NCBI GenBank assembly: GCA_903824665.1
Contig: CAIJXT010000030.1
Coordinates: 62,001 to 126,000 of the forward strand
Length of the DNA: 64,000 nucleotides
Reading direction: 5' to 3'
Source of the DNA: an uncultured Bacteroidota bacterium
GTDB lineage: Bacteria; Bacteroidota; Bacteroidia; Chitinophagales; Chitinophagaceae
The position numbers and the translations under genes were made by a program. Positions 7,836 to 16,212 of this stretch are shown here, in pieces. Positions within the stretch are counted from its first letter, which is position 1. Every line of letters begins with the position of its first letter. The notes under the pieces are model-generated. The model worked only from the letters and a program-made list of their open reading frames with translations, was not told where the DNA came from and did no database searches.

Positions 7836-9122
7836 ATGTCAGCAAAAAAGCAAAATATCCTCCTTTTAGGGGCAGGCGGCAGAGAGTGTACACTGGCCTG
7901 GAAACTCAAAAACAGCCCCCTTTGTGGAAATTTATATATCTCACCGGGCAATGCTGGTACCAGTGCTTATGGCACCAATCTGTCTGTAGCCGTACTCGAT
8001 TTCGAAGGAATTAGAAAAATTTGCACCGATCACCAGATCGATATTTTGCTGCCCGGTCCCGAAGACCCGCTTGTTGCCGGTATCTACGATTTTATCAAGG
8101 CCGATCCACTCTTGCAGCATATCATCGTTGCCGGTCCTTCCAAAGAAGGTGCGCAGCTCGAAGGCAGCAAGGCATTTTCCAAAAAATTCATGGAGCGGCA
8201 CAATATCCCTACAGCTGCTTACCGCGAATTCACTGCCGACAACTACGACCAGGGTATTGAATACCTCAAAACCTGTCCGTCGCCCATAGTCCTCAAGGCC
8301 GATGGCCTCGCTGCCGGCAAGGGTGTAGTAATTGCTCAGAACACAGCCGAAGCACTCGATGCCTTCCGGTCTATGCTCCGGGATCGTCAGTTTGGCGATG
8401 CAGGCAGCAAAGTAGTCATTGAGCAGTTTCTCGATGGTATCGAACTGTCTGTTTTTGTACTTACAGATGGTACTGGCTATGTCATTCTACCCGCAGCCAA
8501 AGATTACAAGCGGATAGGCGAGGGCGATACCGGCCTCAATACCGGCGGCATGGGTGCCATTTCTCCAGTGCCCTTTGCCGATGAGGTCTTTATGCGCAAA
8601 GTCACAGACCGCATTATCAATCCTACTGTCAATGGATTAAAGGCCGAAAACATCACCTACCAGGGCTTCATCTTCTTCGGACTTATCAAGGTAGGCAACG
8701 AACCATACGTGATCGAATACAATTGCCGCATGGGCGATCCCGAAACCGAAGTAGTAATGCCCCGGCTCGATAACGACCTTATCGACCTGATGCTCAGCAT
8801 GCATGCCGGCACACTCAGCCAGGTTACCGTACACCACAGTCAGCAGGCAGCTGGTGCTGTCATGCTCGTCTCTGGCGGCTATCCCGGCGACTATGCCAAA
8901 GGAAAGGTGATAACAGGTATCGAAAACGTAAATGGCAGTATGGTGTTCCATGCCGGCACTACCGTCCGTGGTACCGACACAGTCACTAGTGGTGGCAGGG
9001 TCATTGCCATCACCTCCTATGGCGACGATATCAAACAAGCCCTCGCAGCTAGCTACACCAATGCCGCCCGCATCCACTACGAAGGCCGTTACTACCGCAC
9101 AGACATCGGCTGGGAGTTCTAA
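7836..9122 (+). CDS. purD: Phosphoribosylamine--glycine ligase (GARS)
   Basis: 428 aa, normal length. It joins 5-phosphoribosylamine and glycine using ATP in de novo purine synthesis. Visible features: N-terminal 'LLLGAGGRE' (followed by Cys-Thr instead of the common His-Ala), 'LLPGPEDPLVAGI', the ATP-grasp segment 'VLKADGLAAGKGV', 'GGMGAISPVP' and 'YNCRMGDPETE', which holds metal/ATP ligands. ATG start is preceded by an A/T-rich short leader. No other pur genes are in the window. Divergent from the POT gene, with about 90 bp shared upstream region. Confidence 0.96.
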   Translation: MSAKKQNILLLGAGGRECTLAWKLKNSPLCGNLYISPGNAGTSAYGTNLSVAVLDFEGIRKICTDHQIDILLPGPEDPLVAGIYDFIKADPLLQHIIVAGPSKEGAQLEGSKAFSKKFMERHNIPTAAYREFTADNYDQGIEYLKTCPSPIVLKADGLAAGKGVVIAQNTAEALDAFRSMLRDRQFGDAGSKVVIEQFLDGIELSVFVLTDGTGYVILPAAKDYKRIGEGDTGLNTGGMGAISPVPFADEVFMRKVTDRIINPTVNGLKAENITYQGFIFFGLIKVGNEPYVIEYNCRMGDPETEVVMPRLDNDLIDLMLSMHAGTLSQVTVHHSQQAAGAVMLVSGGYPGDYAKGKVITGIENVNGSMVFHAGTTVRGTDTVTSGGRVIAITSYGDDIKQALAASYTNAARIHYEGRYYRTDIGWEF

Positions 9123-9232
9123 CCCTCTCAACCCAATCAAAGCACTCAGTCGACAAGGAAAACTCCCCTTTTATCTGCTTACAGGCTGACCCGGCATAGC
9201 CGAAAGGCAGGCATAGATTGCAAAAGCGCGGG

Positions 9233-9333
9233 TACTCGTTCTTTGTCATTTTGAGCCAGCGCATAGCCCTGTGCGTAGCCGCGCCGCGAAAAATCTTGCG
9301 CCACACCGGGCCTCAGCACAGGGGTATTGGCAA
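9233..9333. repeat. 101-bp intergenic direct repeat, copy 1 (REP-like)
   Basis: This segment (beginning TACTCGTT, then TTGTCATTTTGAGCC) is repeated at 9834-9934 with one visible mismatch in 101 positions. It has the 'GTCATT...GCGAAAAATCTT' layout of dispersed REP-like repeats common in Bacteroidota intergenic DNA. The matching minus-strand peptides in the ORF track are artefacts of this repeat. Confidence 0.9.
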
Positions 9334-9651
9334 GGATTGTGTGTAGTCCGCTAAACGTAGCGAACAAGAAAATATGCGTTGGGCATTACTCTCCAACTAC
9401 ATCCACTTCGGTGCCCGGTCTCCCGACCGGCGACAACTACCTAAATTCAACCAGTAACAACAAAACCCTGCTGATAAAAGAAACAAAGCCCAGCCCCTGA
9501 TGGCACCTTTTGCTGTCGTAGATGTGGATCCGGTAGCACCAAAACCATACCGACGACCAACCCTGCACAACCGCCCATAAGCAATACCGCATAGGCAGCA
9601 AACCAGTGCTATGCCGCCCCATAGCGCCGAAGGACAACAGCGTAGAGCTAA

Positions 9652-9682
9652 CCCTTTGCCCGCGGAGCGATTGGGCAAAGGG
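9652..9682. repeat. Inverted repeat inside the repeat-flanked segment
   Basis: Perfect 10-bp arms CCCTTTGCCC / GGGCAAAGGG with an 11-nt loop, lying between the two 101-bp direct repeats. It could form a stable hairpin on either strand. It is not next to a gene end, so a terminator role is unlikely. Confidence 0.75.
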
Positions 9683-9697
9683 CGGCGTTTTCTTTTG

Positions 9698-9732
9698 GTA
9701 CTTTTTCTTTTCGCTGTAGAAAAGAAAAGTAC
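9698..9732. repeat. Second inverted repeat (GTACTTTT... / ...AAAAGTAC)
   Basis: GTACTTTTTCTTTT pairs with AAAAGAAAAGTAC, with one bulged T and a short loop. It begins 15 bp after the CCCTTTGCCC hairpin. Together the two hairpins form a structured core between the direct repeats. Confidence 0.7.
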
Positions 9733-9833
9733 GAGCGGATGGGCAGAACACACTCGGTTAAACACCAGTTGTCCGCGTCTGTAACGTCTGTAAAATCTCG
9801 ATCCTCCGGATGCTCTGAAGCGCCAGGCAGTAT

Positions 9834-9934
9834 TACTCGTTGTTTGTCATTTTGAGCCAGCGCATAGCCCTGTGCGTAGCCGCGCCGCGAAAAATCTTGC
9901 GCCACACCGGGCCTCAGCACAGGGGTATTGGCAA
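9834..9934. repeat. 101-bp intergenic direct repeat, copy 2 (REP-like)
   Basis: Second copy of the element at 9233-9333, same orientation, 500 bp apart. The stretch 9123-9955 contains no believable gene: it holds the two copies, the two hairpins and a small CCGGTC-TCCC-GACCGG hairpin at 9415-9430. Confidence 0.9.
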
Positions 9935-9955
9935 CGGTTGCGTGAATATGTGCAC

Positions 9956-10231
9956 TCATTCGCCCTCCCCCGCTCCCTGCGGATGCTCCGCCAGATACTT
10001 CGCCACAAAAGAGCAATAAACGATCATCTCCAGATTTTGCTCCTTTACATAGTCCAGCACCTGCCGCACAAACTCCCCTCCAAGGCCCGTGCCCCGTGCC
10101 GCCGCGGGCACCAGCGTGTGCATCAGCACCATACTGCCCTTAAGCCAGCGATAGTCCAGCGTTATATACTCACCATCGGGCAGTTGTGCCTCAAACCTGA
10201 ACAGCTTCTTGTTATTCGTAACTGTGATCAT
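9956..10231 (-). CDS. Short GNAT-like N-acetyltransferase (PF14542 type)
   Basis: 91 aa, the length of the compact YjdJ-like acetyltransferases. The acetyl-CoA loop is seen as 'ARGTGLGGEFVRQVLDY', with a Leu-Val-Pro beta strand just before it ('MHTLVPAAARG') and the family's closing 'YCSFVAKYLAEHP'. Such proteins transfer acetyl groups from acetyl-CoA to unknown small acceptors. It stands alone between a repeat region and the terminator of the YceI gene. TAACTTTG, a -7-like sequence, ends only 4 nt before the ATG. Confidence 0.88.
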   Translation of the reverse strand: MITVTNNKKLFRFEAQLPDGEYITLDYRWLKGSMVLMHTLVPAAARGTGLGGEFVRQVLDYVKEQNLEMIVYCSFVAKYLAEHPQGAGEGE

Positions 10232-10264
10232 ATGCCAAAGTTAGTACCTCAATACAAAAAAAGA

Positions 10265-10286
10265 GCGGCACAGAAACCTGTGCCGC
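10265..10286 (-). terminator. Terminator after the YceI gene
   Basis: A 9-bp perfect stem (GCGGCACAG / CTGTGCCGC) with a 4-nt loop AAAC, followed on the minus strand by a T-run (CTTTTTTT). Confidence 0.85.
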
Positions 10287-10322
10287 CCATTATTAATCAT
10301 CACCCTCAACTCCCAAAACAGC

Positions 10323-10916
10323 TTATTTAGCCTTGCCAAATTCCAGGCGCAGCATTATCGTTACCTCGTCACCTACCACAGCGCCACCGGCTTCTGTCAT
10401 TGCGCTCCACTTCAGGCCATATGCCTTGCGGCTGATCTTTGTATTTCCTTTGAAACCTGCTTTTGTATTGCCATATGGATCTTTTACAGTGCCACCATAA
10501 GTAACATCAAACTTTACTTTCTTGGTTACATCACGCAGTGTCAGGTCACCTTCCAGTGTGTAGTTGTTACCCTTTCCTTTCTTGAAAGAAGTACTTTTGA
10601 AAGTCATTTTTGGATATTTCTCTGCATTGAAGAAGTCATCACTCTTCAGGTGTCCATCTCTTTTTTCGTTGTCTGTGTTCACACTCGCTACGTCTACCGT
10701 AAAGTTCACCTGTGCGTTGCTGAAGTCAGCAGTTGGTGCATCTATCGATCCGTCAAATTTGTTGAACTGACCTTCCATCTCAGATACCATCAGGTGGCTT
10801 ACAGAGAATTTTACATTAGAGTGGCTGGCATCTACGTTCCATTTGCTCGCCTGTGCCGATACTGTTGCAGCGCTCAGCAGCAGAGCAGCCATAATCATTG
10901 TGCTTGTCTTTTTCAT
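10323..10916 (-). CDS. YceI-family periplasmic protein
   Basis: 197 aa. A clear signal peptide ends near 'VSAQA' (residue 23), and the mature part starts 'SKWNVDASHSNVKFSVSHL', the classic YceI opening. YceI proteins are small lipocalin-like beta barrels that bind isoprenoid or amide lipids in the periplasm. The central 'GHLKSDDFFNAEKYPKMTF' block and 'DLTLRDVTK' are family hallmarks. A TATATTTG element at 10955-10962 (minus strand) could be its -7 promoter element, giving a leader of about 35 nt. Single-gene unit. Confidence 0.93.
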   Translation of the reverse strand: MKKTSTMIMAALLLSAATVSAQASKWNVDASHSNVKFSVSHLMVSEMEGQFNKFDGSIDAPTADFSNAQVNFTVDVASVNTDNEKRDGHLKSDDFFNAEKYPKMTFKSTSFKKGKGNNYTLEGDLTLRDVTKKVKFDVTYGGTVKDPYGNTKAGFKGNTKISRKAYGLKWSAMTEAGGAVVGDEVTIMLRLEFGKAK

Positions 10917-11126
10917 TGTTCTTAGTTTTTGGTTTGTTTTGGTTGTTTACGATGCAAATATATGTACATACACGCATTATTGCTATTAATTTCTTTTATA
11001 CCGCTATAGAAGTACATACATCTACCTACCCCACACCGTTCATATATAAAACCGAAGCTCTTTTACAGCTGGGTGGCAACCACCCCTACCCATACACCGT
11101 ACTCACACATTGAGGGTCATTGCGAA

Positions 11127-11160
11127 GGCTTGCGCATAGCCCCTTGTGTGGCCGCAAGCC
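11127..11160. repeat. REP-like palindrome, diverged member
   Basis: GGCTTGCG / CGCAAGCC arms with an 18-nt loop, framed by GTCATTGCG upstream and GGCAATCTCGC downstream. The inner GCGCATAGCCC is also present in both 101-bp repeats at 9.2 and 9.8 kb, so this looks like a diverged member of the same family. The surrounding non-coding stretch 10917-11446 also holds an imperfect 26-nt repeat (CGAAGC..TTTTACAGCT.GGTG near 11053 and 11211) and nothing gene-like. Confidence 0.65.
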
Positions 11161-11446
11161 TGTGGCAATCTCGCAAAAACACATAGACGCACAAGGATGC
11201 AGTATTAAAGACGAAGCACTTTTTACAGCTAGGTGTTTATCCTTCGGCCCCGGAAAAGCGCTCAGTCGACCTCACCCTTTCCTTCGGAGAATAACCCCGG
11301 AGAGGTCCCTCCTCAAAAAAACCATATAATCCTACCCTGTTTGGCAAGGTTTTTGTGGCAATATGCTAACACCGTTTTGTCGCAAGAGCTCTCGGGGTAG
11401 TCAGCACAATTTACTAGGTCAGGCATTAGTGGCAGCACCACATCGG

Positions 11447-11547
11447 TGCGCAAAAGTGCGCAAAAAGTGCGCAATTTTACAGAGTCAAAGTGTTGAAAAT
11501 CAATAGTTTGCGTTTTTTTGATATTTTTTTGCGCACACTGCGCAATT
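11447..11547. repeat. TGCGCA-iterated intergenic element, copy 1
   Basis: The element begins with three TGCGCA palindromes separated by AAAAG/AAAAAG and ends with two more (TTGCGCACACTGCGCAATT). A second copy at 42031-42129 has an identical first 33 nt and nearly the same end but a diverged middle. It lies 70 bp before the transglutaminase gene. Function unknown. Confidence 0.75.
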
Positions 11548-11617
11548 CTTGGTTTTGCCTGCCACATGTACATTATTTAAAATATTCCTGTATTTTTATC
11601 AATACAAAATCTAGCGT

Positions 11618-13174
11618 ATGAAACAGATCTGGCTTACTGTCATTTTTATAGTTGTTGCCGCAATGGTGCAGGCACAGCAAAAAGATTTTGAGTCCTTCGC
11701 GCTCCGGCAGGACAGCCTGCTCAAAGTGGCATACGAGCAGAAAGACCCTGCCGGTGCCGAAACGCTTTGCAACGATTTGTATGTTGCTTACAATAAGCTT
11801 TCCGCCACAGAGCAGACCGCCGCCTGGGACTTTGTTACCGGAGCGTATTACAATACCGCATGTGTTTACGCTATTGCAGGCAATATAGAAAAGGCGCTAT
11901 CGTGGCTCGAAAAATCAAAATATTACGACTACGACCATGTCTCGGTTGATGCAGATCTCGTGTCATTACACAAAGAGCCGCGTTTCAAAAAATTCCTGGC
12001 AATAGCTAAAAGCAAAAAGGTCAGTTACCTGACTGTTTTGCAACAGGCGAAAAAATACAATATTAACGAACAGAACGACCTTCCCGAATTCACCTACCAG
12101 GACAAAGACTTTCCCAAACTCGCTGCCTTGCGAAAAAAATACAATCTCGACTCCATTGCAGGCTACGGCAATGATGTTTCCCGGATGATCAATTTGATGC
12201 GTTGGGTGCACAACCTCATCCCTCACAATGGCTCCAAAGGCAATCCCGACACCAAAAATGCTCTCAGCCTCATCAAAGAATGCCGCCGCGATGGCAAAAC
12301 CCTCAACTGCCGTGGGCTCGCCATTGTCCTCAATGAGGTCTACCTTGCCGCAGGCTTCCAGTCCAGGTTCGTCACCTGCCTGCCCAAAGACCCCAACGAC
12401 AACGATTGCCACGTCATAACTACTATTTATTCCCAAACCCTCCGCAAATGGGTGTGGATGGATCCCACTTTCATGGCATATGTCATGAATGAGCGTGGCG
12501 ACCTCCTCAGTATCGAAGAGGTGCGCGAAAGGCTCATCAGCAAAAAGCCACTGATACTCAATCCCGATGCCATGCACAACAACCGCACCAGCCAGACCAA
12601 AGCCGACTACCTCGAAAACTACATGGCCAAAAACCTGTACAGGCTGCAGTGCCCTGTCGATAGCCGGTACGACCTCGAAACGCCTGAAAGAGATAAAGTG
12701 CGTGCATACATAGACCTCGTTCCCGGTGGCAGTGTGCAGGAGCCCTACACGTCTGCCCGCAAAGACGGTATGAACACTATCCGCTATTATTTCACCGCCA
12801 ATCCCCGCTTGTTTTGGCAGGTACCTCCAGGCCAGTCGCCAGCAGATTTCGATGCTGCCATAACCTCGTTCAGAAAGAACTATAACAATACCAACGACGA
12901 AGCGATCCGCCAATGTTTTTCAGACCAATGGAATTACCTTGGCAGCAAAATATGGCCCGACGGACAAACAGAAACATTGAGATTGAAAAATGGAGAAATG
13001 CGTTCATTTAAACGGCTCGGCGCCGCGGCTGAAGATGGCGTGATGATTTACAAAGTGGTGTTCGAAAAATCCACCCACGCCATGGGCATGACACTCGATG
13101 GTAAAGGCAAACTCCTGACTTTTCGTTTCGATACCACCTCGCCCGAGATTGAGCAGATGATGGCAGGCAAGTAG
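11618..13174 (+). CDS. Exported transglutaminase-like (cysteine protease fold) protein
   Basis: 518 aa with a signal peptide ending near 'VQAQQK'. Residues 20-125 look like TPR-type helices ('ACVYAIAGNIEKALSWLEKS'). The transglutaminase core spans about 190-320: Cys in 'LNCRGLA', His in 'DCHVITTIY' and Asp in 'WMDPTF' form the expected triad. The last 100 residues resemble a small cystatin-like DUF3887-type domain. The family covers protein cross-linkers and, more often in bacteria, peptidases; substrate not predictable. Probably periplasmic. Single gene, downstream of a repeat-rich region. Confidence 0.87.
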   Translation: MKQIWLTVIFIVVAAMVQAQQKDFESFALRQDSLLKVAYEQKDPAGAETLCNDLYVAYNKLSATEQTAAWDFVTGAYYNTACVYAIAGNIEKALSWLEKSKYYDYDHVSVDADLVSLHKEPRFKKFLAIAKSKKVSYLTVLQQAKKYNINEQNDLPEFTYQDKDFPKLAALRKKYNLDSIAGYGNDVSRMINLMRWVHNLIPHNGSKGNPDTKNALSLIKECRRDGKTLNCRGLAIVLNEVYLAAGFQSRFVTCLPKDPNDNDCHVITTIYSQTLRKWVWMDPTFMAYVMNERGDLLSIEEVRERLISKKPLILNPDAMHNNRTSQTKADYLENYMAKNLYRLQCPVDSRYDLETPERDKVRAYIDLVPGGSVQEPYTSARKDGMNTIRYYFTANPRLFWQVPPGQSPADFDAAITSFRKNYNNTNDEAIRQCFSDQWNYLGSKIWPDGQTETLRLKNGEMRSFKRLGAAAEDGVMIYKVVFEKSTHAMGMTLDGKGKLLTFRFDTTSPEIEQMMAGK

Positions 13175-13258
13175 CAGAGCGTTATACCCGTTTGTACACC
13201 GGGGCCGTGTATTGCTATTACCTATCTGCCAATAGCATCCTTACTCCCTGTGGTTTCG

Positions 13259-13288
13259 TTGCTATTATGCCAATCCCCCCTACCTTTG
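13259..13288 (+). promoter_or_regulatory. Promoter of the DAHP synthase gene
   Basis: TTG (13259-13261), a 19-nt spacer and TACCTTTG (13281-13288) match the Bacteroidota -33/-7 consensus. The -7 element ends only 4 nt before the ATG, so the transcript would be leaderless or nearly so. Confidence 0.6.
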
Positions 13289-13292
13289 TGCC

Positions 13293-14393
13293 ATGCAATT
13301 TTTCAAAACAGCAAGGCCTTACATCATCGCTGGTCCATGCAGTGCCGAAACCCGTGAGCAGGTATTAGACGTGGCAGCGGCACTTGCAGGTATGAATGTG
13401 CAGCTGATGAGGGCAGGTGTCTGGAAACCACGCACCCGCCCGGGCTCTTTCGAAGGCAATGGTAAAGCAGCGCTGGAGTGGTTGCAGGAGGCAAAACAAC
13501 AATTCAATATTCCGGTTACTATCGAGGTCGCCGACCCGGCCCACATAGAGCTCGCACTGCAATATGGTATAGATGTACTCTGGATCGGTGCCAGAACCGT
13601 TGTCAACCCCTTCCAGGTACAGCGCCTCGCCGATGCTTTGCGGGGGGTCAATATTCCGGTGATGGTCAAAAACCCCGTCAATCCCGATGTAAACCTCTGG
13701 CAGGGTGCTATTGAGCGGTTTGCACAGGTGGGTATCACCAACGTGGCAGCAGTGCACAGGGGGTTCTCCGGCTACACCGCCGCAGCTGGTTACCGCAATC
13801 AGCCCAACTGGCCGGTGCCTATCGAACTGAAGCGCCGCATGCCCGAACTCAGTATTTTCTGCGATCCCAGCCACATTACCGGCAACCGCGAAAAGATAGC
13901 CGAGGTGGCGCAGAAGGCGCTCGATATGCACTTCGATGGGCTTATGATCGAAACCCATCCGCAACCCGACGCCGCCTGGAGCGATGCCGCACAGCAGGTT
14001 ACACCTGTACAGCTCAACCACATACTCCATGGGCTTATAGTGCGCGATGAGCACACCCACGACATGAGTGGCCTAGAGCAGCTCGAATACCTGCGCCAGC
14101 TTATGGACAGCATGGACGCAGAGATCGTTGACCTTCTGGCACGCCGCATGGAGCTCAGCGCCCAGATCGGTGCCGTAAAGAAAGACTGCAACATGACCGT
14201 TTACCAGCCGGTACGCTGGCGCGAGATTGTTGATACCCGTGGCAGCAGGGCAGGGCAGCAGGGCCTCACGCCCGAGTTTGTGGTGGAGCTCTATGAAAAG
14301 ATACACCACGAGAGTATCCGTATTCAGTTGGCGCTCATGGCAGCAGCACCCGAAACACCAACTACCGCTACTGGCCCTGCCATCGATCAGTAG
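13293..14393 (+). CDS. Bifunctional DAHP synthase (type I-beta)/chorismate mutase
   Basis: 366 aa. Residues 1-255 form a DAHP synthase: 'IIAGPCSAE' at the start, 'GVWKPRTRPGSFEG', 'VMVKNP', 'AAVHRGFS' and metal/substrate segments 'CDPSHITG' and 'IETHP'. Residues about 260-350 are an AroQ-type chorismate mutase ('LEQLEYLRQLMDSMDAEIVDLLARRM', 'VKKD'). The enzyme condenses PEP and erythrose 4-phosphate and isomerises chorismate to prephenate. A C-terminal mutase fusion is known in Bacteroidota (for example Prevotella and Porphyromonas), where the mutase domain mediates feedback by prephenate. The last 16 residues are Pro/Thr/Ala-rich. Confidence 0.94.
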   Translation: MQFFKTARPYIIAGPCSAETREQVLDVAAALAGMNVQLMRAGVWKPRTRPGSFEGNGKAALEWLQEAKQQFNIPVTIEVADPAHIELALQYGIDVLWIGARTVVNPFQVQRLADALRGVNIPVMVKNPVNPDVNLWQGAIERFAQVGITNVAAVHRGFSGYTAAAGYRNQPNWPVPIELKRRMPELSIFCDPSHITGNREKIAEVAQKALDMHFDGLMIETHPQPDAAWSDAAQQVTPVQLNHILHGLIVRDEHTHDMSGLEQLEYLRQLMDSMDAEIVDLLARRMELSAQIGAVKKDCNMTVYQPVRWREIVDTRGSRAGQQGLTPEFVVELYEKIHHESIRIQLALMAAAPETPTTATGPAIDQ

Positions 14394-14469
14394 CTGTCGT
14401 TTATGCTCAGTGCCTCTTGCTGCATCTTGGAAATAATACCCTAAATTTACCCCGGCAAATGCTCTCATA

Positions 14470-15261
14470 TTGGCGCTAAAACAACACCTCGACGACAAAG
14501 TACGCTTCGATCAGCAGGTCGATAATTCATTATCATACGTTCTGCCCTTCATCGAAAAAACCAAACCCATCGTACCCGGCACTTCCATTTTCGAAGTAGG
14601 TACCGCAGAGGGTGGGGTATTGCTCCCCTTTATCAATCGCGGTTGCAGCTGTGTTGGTGTAGACCTCGCCCCGGAGCGTATAGAGCTCGCCAAAGGTTTT
14701 CTCAGCAAAGAGCTTGCGGCCGGCAAGGTGCAGTTGTTGTGCCAGAACATCTATGATGCTGACTTTCTGGCCCGTTTCCGCGGTCAGTTCGATGTCATCA
14801 TTCTTAAAGATGTAATAGAGCACGTACCAGATCAGGAGCAGTTTGTCCCCTACCTCAAGAACTTTCTCAAGCCCGGTGGGCAGATATTCTTCGGCTTTCC
14901 ACCTTGGTATATGCCCTTCGGAGGCCATCAGCAGGTGTGCCGCAAAAAGTGGGCTAGTGTGTTGCCCTACTACCACATATTGCCAAGGCCATTATACAAA
15001 GCTATACTCAACCTGGCAGGCGAGCACGAAGTGGTGATCAAAGAGTTGATGGAGATCAAGGACACCCAGATTACCATAGAGCGGTTTGAGCGTATTGTCA
15101 GTGCCAGTGGCTTGAAGGTGTTGTACAAAGAGCATTACCTCATCAATCCCATATACAAGTACAAGTTCGGACTGCAGCCACGCCGGCAGACACCACTGCT
15201 GTCATGGATCCCATTCTTCCGCAACTTCGTTACCACCTGTGTGTATTACACCGTAGGGTAA
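14470..15261 (+). CDS. Class I SAM-dependent methyltransferase
   Basis: 263 aa from a TTG start; no in-frame ATG occurs before the conserved part. SAM-binding motif I is 'FEVGTAEGG', motif II ends with the acidic 'VGVDLAPERI', and motif IV is 'VIILKDVIEHVP', followed by 'LKPGGQIFFGFPPW'. This is a Methyltransf_11/23-type enzyme. The C-terminal 100 residues ('IERFERIVSASGLKVLYKEHYLINP') are typical of methyltransferases acting on lipids or sugars, but the substrate is not identifiable. It follows the DAHP synthase gene by about 75 bp and is convergent with aroE. Confidence 0.85.
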   Translation: MALKQHLDDKVRFDQQVDNSLSYVLPFIEKTKPIVPGTSIFEVGTAEGGVLLPFINRGCSCVGVDLAPERIELAKGFLSKELAAGKVQLLCQNIYDADFLARFRGQFDVIILKDVIEHVPDQEQFVPYLKNFLKPGGQIFFGFPPWYMPFGGHQQVCRKKWASVLPYYHILPRPLYKAILNLAGEHEVVIKELMEIKDTQITIERFERIVSASGLKVLYKEHYLINPIYKYKFGLQPRRQTPLLSWIPFFRNFVTTCVYYTVG

Positions 15262-15273
15262 CCTAGGTGGCTT

Positions 15274-16029
15274 TTAGCTGTTGGGTATATACAACCCTTC
15301 CGACTGCTTGGCCCATATGCTCCAGCTGGCTTCTGCCTGCAGCACCAGCATTTCAAAGCCATTCTTCACCACGGCACCGCGCTCCTTGCCCATCTGCAAA
15401 AACTTGGTTTCCTCAGGGTTGTAGATCAGGTCATAAAGCAAATGTTGGCTACCTATGCTGTCATAGGGTATTTCGGGGCATCGGTCTATATCGGGGTACA
15501 TACCCAGCGGGGTGGTATTGATGATCAGCTTGTGTACCTCTACCACCTGCGGGTACAAGTGGTCATACGTGAGTGCTTCTGGTGCGTTACTCGCCGAGAC
15601 TTTGTGAAACGGAATACCCAGTTGGGCCAGCACATAGGCCACAGCCTTCGACGATCCTCCGGTCCCAAGTATCAGCGCCAGTGTGTGTTTCGATGTTAGC
15701 AGCGGTATCAGGCTTTGCTCAAAACCGGCCACATCGGTATTGTAGCCTTTCAGCCGCCCGTCCTTTATCGATATGCAGTTTACCGCCCCTACAGCGGCCG
15801 CAGTGACATCCAGTTCATGTAGGTGGGGTATTACTGCCTCTTTGAAGGGAAGTGTTACATTCAATCCCGCAAGCTCTGGGTGGGCAGCCAGCAGAGCAGG
15901 TAGTTCAGATATGTCAGACAATGGGTAAGTTTCATAGGTTGCAGCCAGTGCCATACCTGCGAATTTCTTCCTGAAGTATGCCGGTGAAAACGAATGTGCT
16001 AGTGGGTAACCTATTATTCCGTAGTGCAA
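15274..16029 (-). CDS. aroE: Shikimate dehydrogenase
   Basis: About 251 aa from the TTG start chosen here; the ORF extends to an ATG at 16110, but the extra 27 residues precede the normal family beginning '(M)HYGIIGYPLAHSFSP'. Reduces 3-dehydroshikimate to shikimate with NADPH. Seen: 'SFSPAYF' substrate site, 'GLNVTLPFKE' with the catalytic lysine, 'GAVNCI', NADP loop 'LILGTGGSSKAV', 'INTTPLGMYP', and 'DLIYNPEETKFL' near the end. It is convergent to the methyltransferase and lies 900 bp from the DAHP synthase fusion, so two shikimate steps sit close together though on opposite strands. Confidence 0.92.
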   Translation of the reverse strand: MHYGIIGYPLAHSFSPAYFRKKFAGMALAATYETYPLSDISELPALLAAHPELAGLNVTLPFKEAVIPHLHELDVTAAAVGAVNCISIKDGRLKGYNTDVAGFEQSLIPLLTSKHTLALILGTGGSSKAVAYVLAQLGIPFHKVSASNAPEALTYDHLYPQVVEVHKLIINTTPLGMYPDIDRCPEIPYDSIGSQHLLYDLIYNPEETKFLQMGKERGAVVKNGFEMLVLQAEASWSIWAKQSEGLYIPNS

Positions 16030-16212
16030 AGCTATGCTGTGATTAAGTGGCCGGCTGAAAAATGTTGTCGCCACAATTGATGGCATACAAAATTGCAAAA
16101 TAACAGGCAATAATATGCAGAAACTTTGCTCCCGGCAGCTGGCTGGTCAGTACTGTGTGGATAAGCTGGTAGAAATGCGTTGGCCGCAGCGTGGAGTAAT
16201 AGACTTTATGGA

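Noticed and set aside
9397-10016. Minus-strand ORFs in the repeat region
   Set aside because: They run through the 101-bp repeat and hairpins; the repeated peptide 'VLRPGVAQDFSRRG' reflects the DNA repeat, not a protein family.
11966-12913. 315-aa minus-strand ORF opposite the transglutaminase-like gene
   Set aside because: Val/Gly-rich complement of a real gene with an intact catalytic triad on the other strand.
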